Source: Plectrocnemia conspersa | Taxonomy: Eukaryota > Arthropoda > Insecta > Trichoptera > Polycentropodidae | Assembly (NCBI GenBank): GCA_009617715.1 | Contig: VTFK01000357.1 | Span: forward strand, 248,001-312,000 | Direction: 5' to 3' | Length of the DNA stretch: 64,000 nt | Shown: positions 43,405-56,433 of the stretch, piece by piece | How positions within the stretch are numbered: position 1 is the stretch's first letter | How the letters are laid out: each line of letters opens with the position of its first letter | Notes under the pieces: generated by a model | Databases searched by the model: none | Told to the model about the DNA's origin: nothing | What the model saw: only the letters and a program-made list of their open reading frames with translations | Program-made: the position numbers and the translations under genes

Positions 43405-45635
43405 AATTAGAGCTGAGTTTTTCATAGTGACATCTATTGATTTTAAGCTTTTAATAGTTTATAAAAAATGATATAGAAGTCATAAAATACAAATAGTAAG
43501 GGGTTTTCACTACTTGTAGGAATTATTGTAACACTCCTGTCATATTTCAATGAACGATAATGATTATTTCATATAATAAAAATATAATTTTAATTAATTA
43601 TCACCCTAAATAAATTTTGCAAGATATTACATATAATAAAAATTAATTTGGCCAATATTTAATGTCAATAATTAATTACATAAAAATATTAAACAGCTTG
43701 CATTTATTTATTTATAATAACTATGATGAAATGTTATTTTGAAGCAAAGCTTCAGTGTGAAATTCAATGCTAAATTGTGTCACTTCAATATATATAGATA
43801 TATTAAATTATTTAATATATTGCATATATATATTATATAAACATATAAATCTACACAATCATTAAATATACGTTTAACATCTGTGCAATAAATCACAAAT
43901 ATTTTCAGGATTGGTCATATGAAATTTCAAAGCACTTGAATAATGTCTGTTTTATGACACATTAGTGCCTTTAATATTTTAATATGAATAGAGCAATAAA
44001 ATAAAATTAAATAGCAATGAAATATTGCTTTTTATTAGACATGACATATTTGTAAGATATCTGAATAGATCAAAATTAATATGATTTTTTTTCATATAAT
44101 ATTGTGGAGTTTTTCAGCTTTTTAATCGTACGGTTAAATGTATTATTCATTTCAGATGATATTATTTTTCTTTTTACATTTAAAACGATAAAATTATCTT
44201 CTGAGAAATTCAAACGTTTACAACGTTGAATTCAAATTGAATAACTGACACGTGCTATAAACAATTCAAGAAATAACAAAATCGTTTTAGAAACTTTGAG
44301 GCTCTACTTTGATTGAATTTAAGAAGAAAGCAAAATTGTTCGCAATGTAAACTTTTTGATTCAATTCTCGAATAAATGAACCGAGTTAATTCTGATACAG
44401 TTTAACGCTGATTCGATAGATCGGATTAGGGTTAAGTAAAAAGTTTATACTGTCCTTTTTTTTCTTGCATATTTATGATATTTTCGTGTTCAATAAAACT
44501 GTTTCAATATATTATATTTGTATCTGCGGCCAAAAAACACGTGAACAGGTGCGCTCCAATCTAAAACTACTTGTGTGTGGAGATAGGACCGAGACACACC
44601 GATGGAAAATTCATTTTCCGACCTTATGAAAATCTCTTCGGTTCACATATTCATGTTTTTCGCTTTCTGGCACTTGTATGTGTGCGGAGGCTTTCTGGGG
44701 GGAAATTGATTAAAATAAACTGGAACGGGCATTATAAATATAGTAGAGGGCATTAGCGTGATTCTTCGGCGTCGAGGGCGCGAAGCGTAAAAAACGTCGG
44801 AAAAACTTTAAATTATGTGAACAAGAAGTGGCGTAAGTGGTGTGTATGTACGCGTGTCTGTGTGTATATGAGGCTTTCTCATATTGGACACTTTAGATTA
44901 TTCTGGGATTCCGGCATGAAAGCGGCCTTTAACCCAGGATTTCCCTGGACCTCAGGATGTAATAAATTATATCAATATTTTCAAATAAAATAGCTTGGAT
45001 AAGGAAAGGGTCGGTTAACTATTTAAAACATGAGTATTATTTTAATAGTATTGGAGATCAGAATACATATTAACAATACACACAGTTTAATTATCATAAT
45101 TTTAAATGCTATTTAGCAAAATAAACATAATCTAAGCTGGGATTATTCGATCTGTTTCTTAGATAAAAAAAATATATTGTGATATAAAATGATTAGAGAA
45201 ACAATAGGATTAAATTTACAAATTAAAGACAAGCTTTCATAGCTTACAGGGTAGTTTACTATAATAAAAATTAGGTGTTGAATTTGAATTTTAATGACCA
45301 ATTTTTCATACATTTTAATATATTAAATATATATTCAATAGAAAGATCACGAAAACTATGAAAAAAAATCTTTTTTAATAAACAAACAATTAGTATCTTA
45401 ATATATGTTTTATTGGTATAGAGCTATACCATTGACACTACTTTTTCAATAAATTATATATTTTATAAATATATTATATAAATTAGCAGATACAAAATAT
45501 TAAATATTATTGTCATTTCCACATTAAAAATTACTATAAAATATTTTGAATTGAAAAAACTCAAATTTATTGTAAGAACAATAGCTAAATCACATAATTT
45601 TTGCTTATATTTAGCCTAATAGATATACATGGGGT
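43405..45635. other. Gene-free stretch with a GC-richer island
   Basis: Island at about 44520-44970 (TAAACTGGAACGGGCATTAT, GGCGTCGAGGGCGCGAAGCG) has no convincing exon. The region before it contains A+T hairpins (43790-43850). Probably regulatory or intronic. Confidence 0.3.
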
Positions 45636-45639
45636 CTAT

Positions 45640-45746
45640 TTATTCATTATGGGCAAAACAAATGGCGCTGATGTGACGGCGGCGGAGGGCAACACATTCT
45701 TTGAAAGACTTCAACAGGAAAAAAGCCATCGGTGGCGCCTCATCTG
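45640..45746 (+). promoter_or_regulatory. Block with CTCF-like site, copy 1
   Basis: GGTGGCGCCTCATCTG at 45731-45746 contains GGTGGCGCC, close to the Drosophila CTCF consensus (AGGTGGCGCC). The preceding 90 bases (with ACATTCTTTGAAAGACTTC) resemble those before an identical 16-mer at 46250-46265. Both sites are in the same orientation. An insulator role is inferred only. Confidence 0.45.
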
Positions 45747-46145
45747 TTGATCTCTCAAATCATATGTCCATCAACATATAAATAAACTATATATCATTTA
45801 ATAAACTTCTACTTTATATATATTAACACTTAAAAAATAAAATATAAATAATAAACTATATAATGTTTTTTATTATCAAAATATAATATGTTTAAAGTCT
45901 TTTTTACATTAATTTTTATCAAGTTTAAATAAAAAAAATAATTAATAAAAATAAAATAAAATATGGGTCAAGATCAGCACTATATATTTTATTTTAAGGT
46001 ATAACTATGAATTTACTTTTCATAGTAAATAGCTAATAATCTGCTAGCTTCAGTCCCATATGTATTTTAGTGTTAGTGTCGATTATATGTATATAATTAT
46101 AATTCAGATCGCTCATCACAAATAAGATTAATTATTTTATTTATT

Positions 46146-46265
46146 TCACAGACGAATTTTGGGACCGTTTTATGCACTCTAGCAACATTAACGTAGCCGC
46201 AGCGAGAGCAGCTCATTCTTTGGTTGACTATGACAAGACTACAACGACCGGTGGCGCCTCATCTG
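46146..46265 (+). promoter_or_regulatory. Block with CTCF-like site, copy 2
   Basis: The 16-mer GGTGGCGCCTCATCTG (46250-46265) repeats exactly 519 bases after copy 1, with a related upstream segment (CTCATTCTTTGGTTGACT). These are the only two such 16-mers I saw in the window. Confidence 0.45.
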
Positions 46266-49200
46266 CCTATTTCATTCATAACATATTCCAAACTACATAA
46301 ATATTATTTATTACTTAAATATATATTACTGTATATAATTTACAAAGTGACAATGTGATAAAAAAATTGTTGACATCTAAAAAATAATTATGATATTTAT
46401 TTTTTAACATGATGGTATTTTGTCATGTCGAAGTTTTGATAATAAAAAATAATGTCAGACAAGTATTATTTTTAAAAACTCCATTTTAGTTCCATTAGCT
46501 GTCCTTAAACTAATTAGTCAATTAATATGAGGCAACAAATAAAGTGGCATTCAAAGCAGATACATTCGAGAGACGGAACGAGTTATCTCAGCCTTATCGC
46601 TATCCGAGTTTATTAGATTAAATTGAAATTCGTAATTACGAATTTGCATTCGTAACAAGTGTATTAAAATATTAATTTCCACCTGCTGCTCACTCCATCT
46701 CTCTCACTCGACTCTCTATCTTTTTGAGAAATTATCATTTTCCTCGAAGTGCTTCGTTGAAAAGTTTCTTTCGCTCTGCGACAAAGAAGGCTCGAGGGGA
46801 GAATCGACTTTTGCGTGGCTCTCCAATTGGACAATGCTTGGAAAATGTAATTTATTGCTAATAACTAATTGACTTTTACGCCAGGAAGTATAAATTAACA
46901 TATTTAATATTTGATATGTTTGGCGTCGCTGTATCTTTATGGAAGTTCACTTCGATACGGAAGAATAAAGCAAACATATGTATTTTACATTTTTTTTTAT
47001 TATTTTTAATATACAGTACAGGGGTAGCCAACTTATTATATAAAAAAAATTGTTACGAGCAAATTCCTGAAATATTAAGTTTAAATATCCAGGAACATAT
47101 TTCTATTGTTATGTGTGCCGCAGAAATGTTTTACGAGGCGAACGATTGACCTCGGCACCCGCGTGAAAGTTCAGGATTTAGGTTTATTCCTAAGAGACAT
47201 TTGCAATTAATATGAAAGCTCTTAGACGTATTAGTCTACCGCCAGTTTTCACCAAATGCTCCCAGAAGTCTGCAGGCACTCAGGTGTAATGTTCGCCCTT
47301 GCGAAAACGCCTCTCTCATATGACTCCGCAGGAAATGGCTACAGCTTTTTGACTTCCGCATAATGCAAAATATTCATACACATAACTACAGATTGATAAA
47401 GAGTTAAAAATAATAAAATATAAAATAATATACACTAATATGCATCGCTTGAATTTCCTAAAATAAATGTAAAAATAGTATTATTATATTAAATAGAAAC
47501 TTCCCACTAAGGCGTAGTGGTGCAGTCATAAAATTTGTTTAGGCAATGCGAAATTTGGGTAGACAGGGGGTCTTAGATTTATTTATTTTTAAATTTATAA
47601 TGATGAGTTACCCCTAATCTTGTTTTACCTGGAAAAATTGTCAAACATGAGGGTGAAAGCACCATAGTTTGAGACTGCATAGCAACAGATTAAAAATTGT
47701 GTTGAAGTGCGAGGGTCAAATAATTACCTGATTCATTTGAAAAAGCATGAGTTTGTTACATAGAAGAGATTTTGGATTTTTATGCACAGATGTCAAATTT
47801 AAATGTAATTAAGCAGTTGTTTATTTTAAAAGAAAAGGTTGTTAGGCATGATCATTAGTATTGTAAACAATTGTCTTTAATCACCTTTAGTGGATATTAA
47901 GCTAAAAACATGTTTTTAATTAAATATGTGAAGGAACATATTTTATTAGATTATTAAAAGATTCAACTAGTCATTTTTATTATGGTTGTATATTAAAAAA
48001 AATTTAACACGTATTATAATAAGAAAAAGCATATCGCCCGTCGCGTTCGGAAATGAGACAATGTAAAGCGGAGGAAAAATTGCAACTTGGAAAAATGAAT
48101 TCTATAAACACTTATGCATTTGTCTGTGCCCGTGTAGATATCGTGCTTCTATGTGAATGTGTGAGTGCAAATATAGCTTTTGTATAAACAGTGAAATATT
48201 CATTCGCATGTCTAGGGAAATAGAGGGGGAGCGAAAGCATTGGCGATTCATATTGAAAACAGAAATACGAACCACCTCCTCAGTGCAAATATCATTATAC
48301 GGTCGGACCATAAAACATATGCACTGATGTAAAATTAATCTGACAGACAACACGTTGGTAACAGTAATTGTTAAGCAACCGCAAAATCACTACATTCTTT
48401 TGATATATTATTAACTTACTATTTATTATTTCCACTCTACAAAGAAAACGTTTAAACAGAAAAAAAACATAGGTAAGTATATATAAAATAATGATAAATT
48501 CATTAAACAGTAAATAAATTATAGAAATACATTAACTCGCCGCCGTTCATATGTGAGTTATGGTAATCGTCACTCTGATGAGTATTTCGCTCATACTTGA
48601 GTATCGCAAGAATTTAATCTAGATAATATGCTCTTTATTAATGACAAACATGCGGTTATTAAGAACTTGCAATATTCATTTTACGTTGATAGCTTAAAAA
48701 TGTTTTAGAGTATTCGTAAAAAATTGAATTCGCTTTTTACGAAAAGTATTGGAGTCACTGGGGAGGTAATCGATAGACAATTATCTACCTACATTTTAGC
48801 ATCGTCAAGTATTATAATATTTTCTAGATCCCTATGTCATTAGAGGTATTTTAAACATAAATACTTTTATCTGTATTTGTATCCTAGTGCCATTTTTCTG
48901 GGATGGCTGGATGGAAATGCACAGTATGTAGCGCCTACTTAATAAAGTTGCTAAAGGGTGTCGTGCTTGGCGGATTGTTGTTTAAGACCCATTTCTGACC
49001 ACTAGCTATATTTTTTTTTATAAATGATTCAGTTTTATGTCTAGACAATAGATATGAACATATGGTTATACATTTAAAAGTCTGCAAATTATATTTTGTT
49101 CCTAAAAAGATTTTTCTATAAAATATAAATTCAATTAAAAATATTATGTGTTAAATCTGAATCAACAAATAATTTCTTGTTGATTAGCGTACCTATAGAA

Positions 49201-50221
49201 GATATTCGGGAAAACGTCACTTTAATTACTCATTTCAAGTTTGAATAACATGGGCAGAACTTTTGTCCTAGTTGTATATTCATGTCCAATTACTCTACCC
49301 CCGTAGTCGAATGCCGAGGGAATAAGTGATTGAATGCATTTGAACAGACTCCTATTCGAATCGGGGTCTCCTTTGAAACGTCGATACATCGAGATTTAAT
49401 CTTTAAAATTTTAAAATTGCCTAATATTTATCTCAAAAAGTATTCACTACTTAAACGTTATATACAAGGGTTTTGAAAAAAAGTACTGTCTATATATTTA
49501 AGAAATGTTTTAAATAAATGGAATGCACTTAATATAATTTTAGTATTATTTAATAATTAGTTTTGCAATTTTCAAAAAAAAAAAATAAATGTATTGAGTA
49601 ACTATAAATATTATATATTTAATATTTTTTTTTAAATAAATAAAACAATTTCAACAGTATTAAAGCCTGACCTCCTATCTGGGCTGTCGTGAGTGACAGC
49701 CATTGCGGTAAATCGAACTCTGTGTGGCAAAAAATCATCCAACAGATCAACTTTCGATAAATATCATTCATAAAACCATCATTATTTTCATGAGAGAAAA
49801 ATATAAGTAGTTCCTGTACTTATTATTTATATTGCATCTTTCGTTGTGACGTATTATGTGTTAGTCTAAATTTTGTGTTTCTAAATATTTGTCATTTTAA
49901 GTAAACGAATAAATATTTGAATGTTTACAAATATTCGTAAAGTTATGAAGAATCGAAAAATACAGTTAAAGTGTTAAATATTACTTTATACGATTATTTA
50001 TTTAAATTTAAAAATAATAGAGCATTAAATATTGTTAATAAAATGACTCATAACTGTTACTGTTAATGTGGATTATATTATTAACATTTGGTTGTAGCAA
50101 CTACAAACCGATTCGCTCCGAAATATTACCAACCCTTGATTGCTGCATAATAAAAAAATATGGGATGTCTGGAATTTAGCAATTAAAATGTTTTTTTATA
50201 TTACATTATATTTTTTATATT
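46266..50221. other. Long gene-free stretch with several small GC-richer patches
   Basis: Patches at 46680-46870, 47085-47360, 48030-48340, 48540-48610, 48895-48990 and 49665-49760 rise above the A+T background; none has both splice sites and a recognisable frame. GATGAGTATTTCGCTCATAC (48577-48596) is partly palindromic. Read as introns or intergenic regulatory DNA. Confidence 0.3.
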
Positions 50222-50452
50222 AGTCTCAGACCAGTAATTCTTAGGTTGTGGGTTCGAGCCCCGGCAGTGGAATTCGAATCTTTATTCATAAAAATGCCCT
50301 ATTATTAAAAAACTAGCCCCAGCTGCAGTGACATCTATTGCTTATAAATTGTATAGTACAAAATAATTTATAATTAACAATATGTCACCGATTCTCAGAC
50401 TTTCATTCTGGTGGTTAATACTTATTTGTAAGTATTCATTATGTCTGATTGA
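50222..50452 (+). mobile_element. tRNA-derived SINE, copy 1 (both ends truncated)
   Basis: GGTTCGAGCCC (50251-50261) is a perfect RNA polymerase III B box in a tRNA-like context. The copy starts at the anticodon-arm equivalent (GTCTCAGACC) and lacks the A box. Downstream, CAGCTGCAGTGACAT, CACCGATTCTCAGACTTTC and GTATTCATTATGTCTGATTG match copy 2 in order. It lacks the LINE-like 3' hairpin that copy 2 carries. Confidence 0.85.
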
Positions 50453-51599
50453 TTTCTATAGATTTTAACTTCTTTATTATATCTAGATTGTTTGCATATA
50501 TCAGCATGGGGAATATCAAAAATTACCATATTCTTAACATAGATTTTTCTCATTTTTGTAAAAAAAAATAAAATAAAATGCTTTAATAAAACATCACACG
50601 AATTACCGCTTTTTAAAGCTAGGATTTTTATAATCATACAAGAGCTTTAAATATATTTTTTCAACTTCCATATTTGATCTCGATACCAAGAGAGGGACAA
50701 AACTGTCGAAAGCTCATGATGGTTCAAAGCTCCTGCGTATCGTTTTTATTTACCGAAGCTTTTATTTTCAACCCTCGCCGTATTTTTTTTCGGTCTTTCG
50801 GACTTATTTGCCATTAATGTAAATACACGTAGAGCTGGAAATCGTCAGCTCTGTGAAAATCGTCCGGTACAGTGCGGCCCATAACGGTCAACGGCGTCGA
50901 CAAATATTGTAACATATTTCACCTGCGGGACTCGCGATAGAAATTTATGAGAAATTAACGCTATGCGCGAATAATAAATTCACCATTAAGCTATTAGTTA
51001 TTTTGGTATTTGATATATATTTAAAATATATTGACTGTGCGACGGTGGTTTGTACACCAATTTAGCTCGAAAATTTAATATTTATTATATACAGAGTGGT
51101 ATAAAAAACGAACGATACTTTTAATGGTCTTTAATGTCTCGTTAACCGTTAATGTTATAGAAAAAAGGTCGTTTCAAGCCCTTTGAATTGATAAATGGTT
51201 TCAAGGTCATAACACAATTGAATGGTTTATGTATTGTACATGAATTAAATGAGCTTGAATTAAATATTTGTTGTATTTTTCTATAGTAACATTATCGTTT
51301 ATGTTTGTCTTATCTTGTATATACCTACATTAGGTAAAAAATTATGATCTTTAGTTATTCATTTAAAACGTCACTATAATGGGCTCTGCATAATCTCAAA
51401 TATTATTTATCAGACACAGAAATTTTATGTAATAAATAAAAAGCACTGTATTATATTAAAAAAATAAAATAAATATGCTTTTAAAATATTCTACAAAAAC
51501 AGGCGCTTATTAAAAATGGATTTTAGAGACGATATTCAAAAACTATTTTCATGTAATTCCTGTTTTGGGTACCGGAACATCTTTGAGAATCATGATTGT
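50453..51599. other. Gene-free stretch with a GC-richer island
   Basis: Island at about 50690-50960 (GGTCAACGGCGTCGAC, CACCTGCGGGACTCGCG, CCATTAATGTAAATAC) is regulatory-looking, with no frame supported. Confidence 0.3.
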
Positions 51600-51890
51600 G
51601 TTCTCTTTTGATTTCCGTTAGTCTACTAGTCTACTCAACTAAGACTATCACCATCTGGTTCCTTAATACGCAGGCATTGCACATTTATTTGTTTAATGCC
51701 AGCTGCGAGAAATTAGTTCAATATTTATATTTTATAATTTTTTTTTACTATGTATTATTTTTATTATATATTTTTTGTGTATTGAAATAGTACTATGTAT
51801 TGTTTATTTGAGTATAGTGACGCATTGAGTTAACCTGTTAGGTTACAATAGTCTTAATTTATTTCCAATAAATTAAATACACACAAATAC
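51600..51890 (+). mobile_element. LINE 3' end related to the copy at 621-1515
   Basis: The hairpin TATAGTGAC (51813-51821) / GTTACAATA (51842-51850), with a 20-base loop ending CCTGTTAG, matches the LINE 3' hairpin at 1453-1488. It is followed by an A+T-rich tail (to about 51890). One stem position is a mismatch and one a G-T pair. The upstream extent is a guess; the short frame there (51596-51790) could be a decayed ORF2 C-terminus. Confidence 0.55.
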
Positions 51891-51951
51891 GTTTTAATTT
51901 GCGAATAATACTTTTGTTATTCTACCCTTTAGTAATCAGTCACTATTATCT

Positions 51952-52017
51952 AAACCGTTTCTATTTTGCGGCGTATATACATTTTTTAGGTGTGTTCAAA
52001 TAGCTATTAAATTGGGC
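51952..52017 (+). repeat. Unclassified dispersed repeat, copy 2
   Basis: AAACCGTTTCTATTTTGCGGCGTA and then TTTTTTAGGTGTGTTCAAATAGC align with 26529-26585. It abuts a T run that ends the neighbouring minus-strand retrocopy. Confidence 0.55.
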
Positions 52018-52018
52018 A

Positions 52019-52370
52019 TTTTTTTTTTTTTTTTAAATGTTTATTTCAAAAATAATTTAGTTTTATACAAGTTATAAATTACATGTTTCTGGCTTTTAGC
52101 CATTAACAGATCGAAAGCACAATAGTTTAACAAAAATAAAGGCAACAATATGCAAGATTTTTTAAAATTTGCTCTTTGTATTCAACAAGAAAAAAAATTA
52201 AATTGGACATGAAATATCATTATCTGAGACTTTCCAGAGCTATATAGAACCAGCATTATAAAATATGTGACACTTAATTACAGACAAGAGACGCGGTACA
52301 CATTAACAGATCGTTCAGCACTATTACAATAACCCATCACGATAGATTTTAGCTGCTCTTTGTATTCACA
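52019..52370 (-). mobile_element. Poly(A)-tailed minus-strand retrocopy 3' end with internal duplication
   Basis: A 16-base T run (52019-52034) followed by TTTATT (52040-52045) reads on the minus strand as AATAAA just upstream of poly(A), the mark of a reverse-transcribed polyadenylated RNA. Further in, CATTAACAGATCG...GCTCTTTGTATTCA occurs at about 52102-52183 and again at about 52303-52370, a diverged tandem duplication about 200 bases apart. No protein match; it could be a LINE 3' UTR or a processed transcript. Confidence 0.5.
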
Positions 52371-53121
52371 GCCGACAATAATAAAACACGACATTCCAGT
52401 GAAGACTCCTACTTCCTAAACCTGCCACTTTAACTTCATTGTCTGATAGCGGCATTTACATTTATTTATATTATATTTGTTAGTATTTGTTTGGGATAGC
52501 TTTTTGGCCTTAAAACCTAAAAATATTATATTTATTTGGGATATATTTTTTAATACTTTTTATTATTATATCATATTTATGTATATGTATAAGTGTTTAA
52601 TTTTATGCGATGTAGGCAAATAGATTTTTCACAGATCTTTAAAAAATAATAAAATAATTTTTTGTATGAAGCTTTCAGATTTATTTTTTAACAATTTAAA
52701 ATTTATTTGTATTATTTGTCATATTATTGTTATTTTTAATATTTAATTTCGGAAAAGCGTATTTATATGTATTGAAAATCAGCTTAAATATTGATTGTAT
52801 GTTAAATGTAATTAAACATGGCGGTTGCAGGATAAACAAAAATAAATATACATATATTTTATAAAAGCAACACATTTTATAAAAGCAACGCCATTTGTGT
52901 ATCATGTAATATTTCATCTCCGATAAGGGCTGCTTTAAATTTAGGTTTAAAGGTAGTGTTTTTGACGCCTGCCAACTAACGAACCAACCTGTCAAAATCC
53001 TAACATTTGCAACGAAAATATTTTTTATTAAAAAATGTACGGTAGTTTTTTTTAAATAAATTTCTGACATGTTCAAAGTTTGTGTTTTTTTTTGTTTTGA
53101 ATTAAAACAACGCTAGGAAAT
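52371..53121. other. Gene-free A+T-rich stretch
   Basis: No gene. TTTTATAAAAGCAAC is duplicated in tandem (about 52857 and 52873). The minus-strand frame at 52696-53076 has no recognisable domain. Confidence 0.35.
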
Positions 53122-53229
53122 AATCCCTTCAAACTGTTTTCTTTAAGGCAGTGTTTTTCAAACTGTTTTCAACAACACAAACAAACACAAATCCCTTCAA
53201 ACTGTTTTCTTTAAGGCAGTGTTTTTCAA
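53122..53229 (+). repeat. Exact 40-bp direct repeat, 68 bases apart
   Basis: The 40 bases at 53122-53161 (beginning AATCCCTTCAAACTG, ending CAGTGTTTTTCAA) recur without change at 53190-53229. CAGTGTTTTTCAAACTG in the first copy resembles a hAT-type terminus, but no opposite end was found. Confidence 0.9.
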
Positions 53230-56200
53230 TGGTTTTTTGATATTGATTTTATAATGCTCGATCAAAAATATATCATAGTACCAAAAAAATGTTAGCTACG
53301 TGTTACATTAATTAACATTTAAAAATGTAAGTATTGAGTTACACTACCTTACTGATATAAGTATTAAGTGTTAGTTGTAGTGAATATGTTAGTTACATAA
53401 TTAAGGTGCTTGATCAAATATAATTTATTTATTTTATATAAAAAAAAATTACGTATAAATTATGTATATGAAAGCGATTATTGCTAGTGATTTATATCTG
53501 GGAGTAGGTACTGTAGTCGTCGTTGGATGTGTGTGATTATTATTATGATTGAGATTTGTCGAGTTCTACCCAGTGAATATTGATGTGAGTAAGTGTCAAA
53601 TTTTTATACTGATTTGTCAAGAAAGCATACCTCTCAAAATCAAATACAGTGGAACTATTTAAAATTGGCTCATTAATTGGGCGACTATCTAATAATTAGA
53701 AAAGATAAATACAGCATAGCTTTTTATTTAAAGATCAAGAGAAATATTCTTATACATGCGTCTCGAAGGTTTTTGTGCTGCTGTTATATATGTTTATTGC
53801 TGGCTATTACCTCTTTGAATGGCTATTGTGCAATTCTTGGTGCTCTGCCAATTTTATATATTCATTATTAAAAGTCAAAACGTTGTCGTGATACGATTAG
53901 CTGTCAATTTAACTTTAAATTTATAAATAATCACACAATTTATAAATGCGTTAGCTTAGGAGTCTGTGATTATAAATATGATCAAAAAAATAAGCATTTG
54001 TATTGTTTGGCAATACATAGGAACATATAAGACAATAAAACAAAATTCCACATGTACTTAAATATACACACACATGCACACTGCGGATGACACGTTTACG
54101 TAATGTTTGATTGTTGCCTGAGTCAGCTAAAGGATTACGGACCATTGTTGAGCACATCTGCGTGAGAGCGATTTCTTCCCCTCGCTTCCCATGGGGTGCC
54201 AAAGGTAAGGGGCTCGCAGTTCGCGTGTCGACTGTAATTTATTTTCCAAAATACTCAACACGTCACATGGGACTTGTTGATAAATAAAACAGAGCCTTTA
54301 TTTCCAGGGGTGTGTTTCGAATGGGCCGCGGGCTCTACAAGGCTGCCTTCTTGAAATTCAATATTAATTAACCAATTAATTATTTATCGCAGAAGGGGTC
54401 AGAACAATTGAAGGATAAAAGAGCTGAGTGAGAAAAGCGACACATGTTAGCGTAGCAAGCGACTGCTGAGTAAGATAAGTGGAATAATTAAAAATGTATT
54501 AATAAATGTTTATACCAATTGGAAATTAACCAAACATTAGGTTTCGGTTTCGGTTAAATAATTATACGAATTTTACAAAATAAATTATGCAAGATCTATT
54601 CTTGATAAAATATTTTTTGACCTTAAAATCAGAAGCAAAGTGACTGATATAAAGCTACAAACATTGATGATTGCTATGTATTGAGTGGCTTAATACGTTA
54701 ATTAATTTTTATTCAATAAAATATTGAATAATTATTCATGTATAATACTAATAGTAAATTATAATGAAATAATTAATTTATTGTTTGTATATGTATTTGG
54801 CATTAAATTAAAATTATGGATTTTAAATTAGGAAAAATTATATTTTTAATATTTTTTTTATTATTTAATTAAATTAATTTTATTATATATAGGTAATATA
54901 TACATGTTTTTGTTATCAGTAATTAATTTGTGTTTTTATAGCTTCATAAAATATTTTTTTATTATAAAAAAATAGATTAAATAGTATACTATTATAATAC
55001 ATATTTTTTGCACAGAATTTATATTACCTGATACATATGCATTGTTTTCATATATGTTATTATATTTAATTTTGAATTTAATAATAACAATTTTATTTAA
55101 TAAATATAACAATATATGCCCTAAGATTTACTAATGGTTTTAAAATTATTCATTTAATCTATGCATCTTCATAGTACAACTATGTTTTTAAGCACAAAAA
55201 ATTAACATAATTAGAATCTTTATATTACTATAAAAAAATATGATAATTGTTTAAAAATATTACAACAAAAGTATTTTGTAAAATTTAACTTTCTAAAAAA
55301 AAAAATTTTTTTTCATGTTGAGCTTAAAAATTATTTAGAATTATAACATAAAACGAATAATTCAAATTTAAAACTATCTAAATAAATAAGAAGTAATATA
55401 TATTCAATGATTTAATTAGAATAAATTAAATTTAGAATGTGACTGTTGTGTAAAAAAATACTATAATAGAGTTTAAATTAAATTATAATATTCATTTTAA
55501 AATACATAGATTAGGTTATTTTAAAATATATATATTACATTTCAATAGCATTGTCTAGTTGTGTTACGTCACATTATAAATTTATAAATTAATATGTGGA
55601 AAATTAACTTGTTTCTTGCGCAAAGTATAGCGAAACCCTGAATTAAGTGTTTGATAGATTACTTTGAACAACCACCATGAAATAGATTATTGTAATATTA
55701 AGCGTGGTTGCCGGCAATGAATTATGTCGCAGCTTTACACACAATTTTAATATATTACTTACATGTGACGTTTTCATTTTGAAGATAAAGCTAATTGTGA
55801 ACGCTTAAAGCTCGAAATATAAACGGGTGATGTTATTAGATAAGTGATACCCACTACCTACGCTGTTTCGTAGTACAGGTTTATAATGTTTTAATATTAT
55901 ACACACAGGGTGTGGAAAATTATGATATAAGAAAATTTAAATAACCTTCCAGTGTGCAGGAATGAATATTAGAAAGATTATATTATATCACACTTTGATA
56001 TTATCATTATTAATATTTCCATAATAAAAATAAGCTTTATATAACCGAAAGAATTATACACAATATATAGTCATAAATATAAAAAATAAAAAATATATAA
56101 AATACTGTATGAAATTTAAATTTCTAGTAATCGAAAATTAGAAATATTTAGAAATATTATAATAATTTGTATAATAATGTGTAATAATATAATAATTTAT

Positions 56201-56433
56201 GGGAAGTAAAACTAGATAATTAATGTGCCTCGCATTTTGCATTAAAAACTTTAGAATTTTTGATTTGATCTACCTAGATTTTTAGAAAAAAATATAACAT
56301 GACATTTATCAACGATAAACAGTAATCGATCAATTGAGGTTCAAGTGTTTATATAATTTAAAAAATAAGTAAACAAATCCTAAGGTATGAACCGAAAATC
56401 ATAATATATAAATCATAAAAAAAAATAATTAAC
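53230..56433. other. Long gene-poor stretch
   Basis: A+T-rich. A G+C-richer patch at 54090-54350 holds an exon-like segment (54127-54204) between GAGTCAG and GTAAGG. 54700-56430 is extremely A+T-rich with nothing recognisable. Confidence 0.3.

Noticed and set aside
50251..50261. Possible stand-alone tRNA gene (perfect B box)
   Set aside because: No A box, no acceptor stem, and the following 180 bases match a second dispersed copy: it is a SINE.
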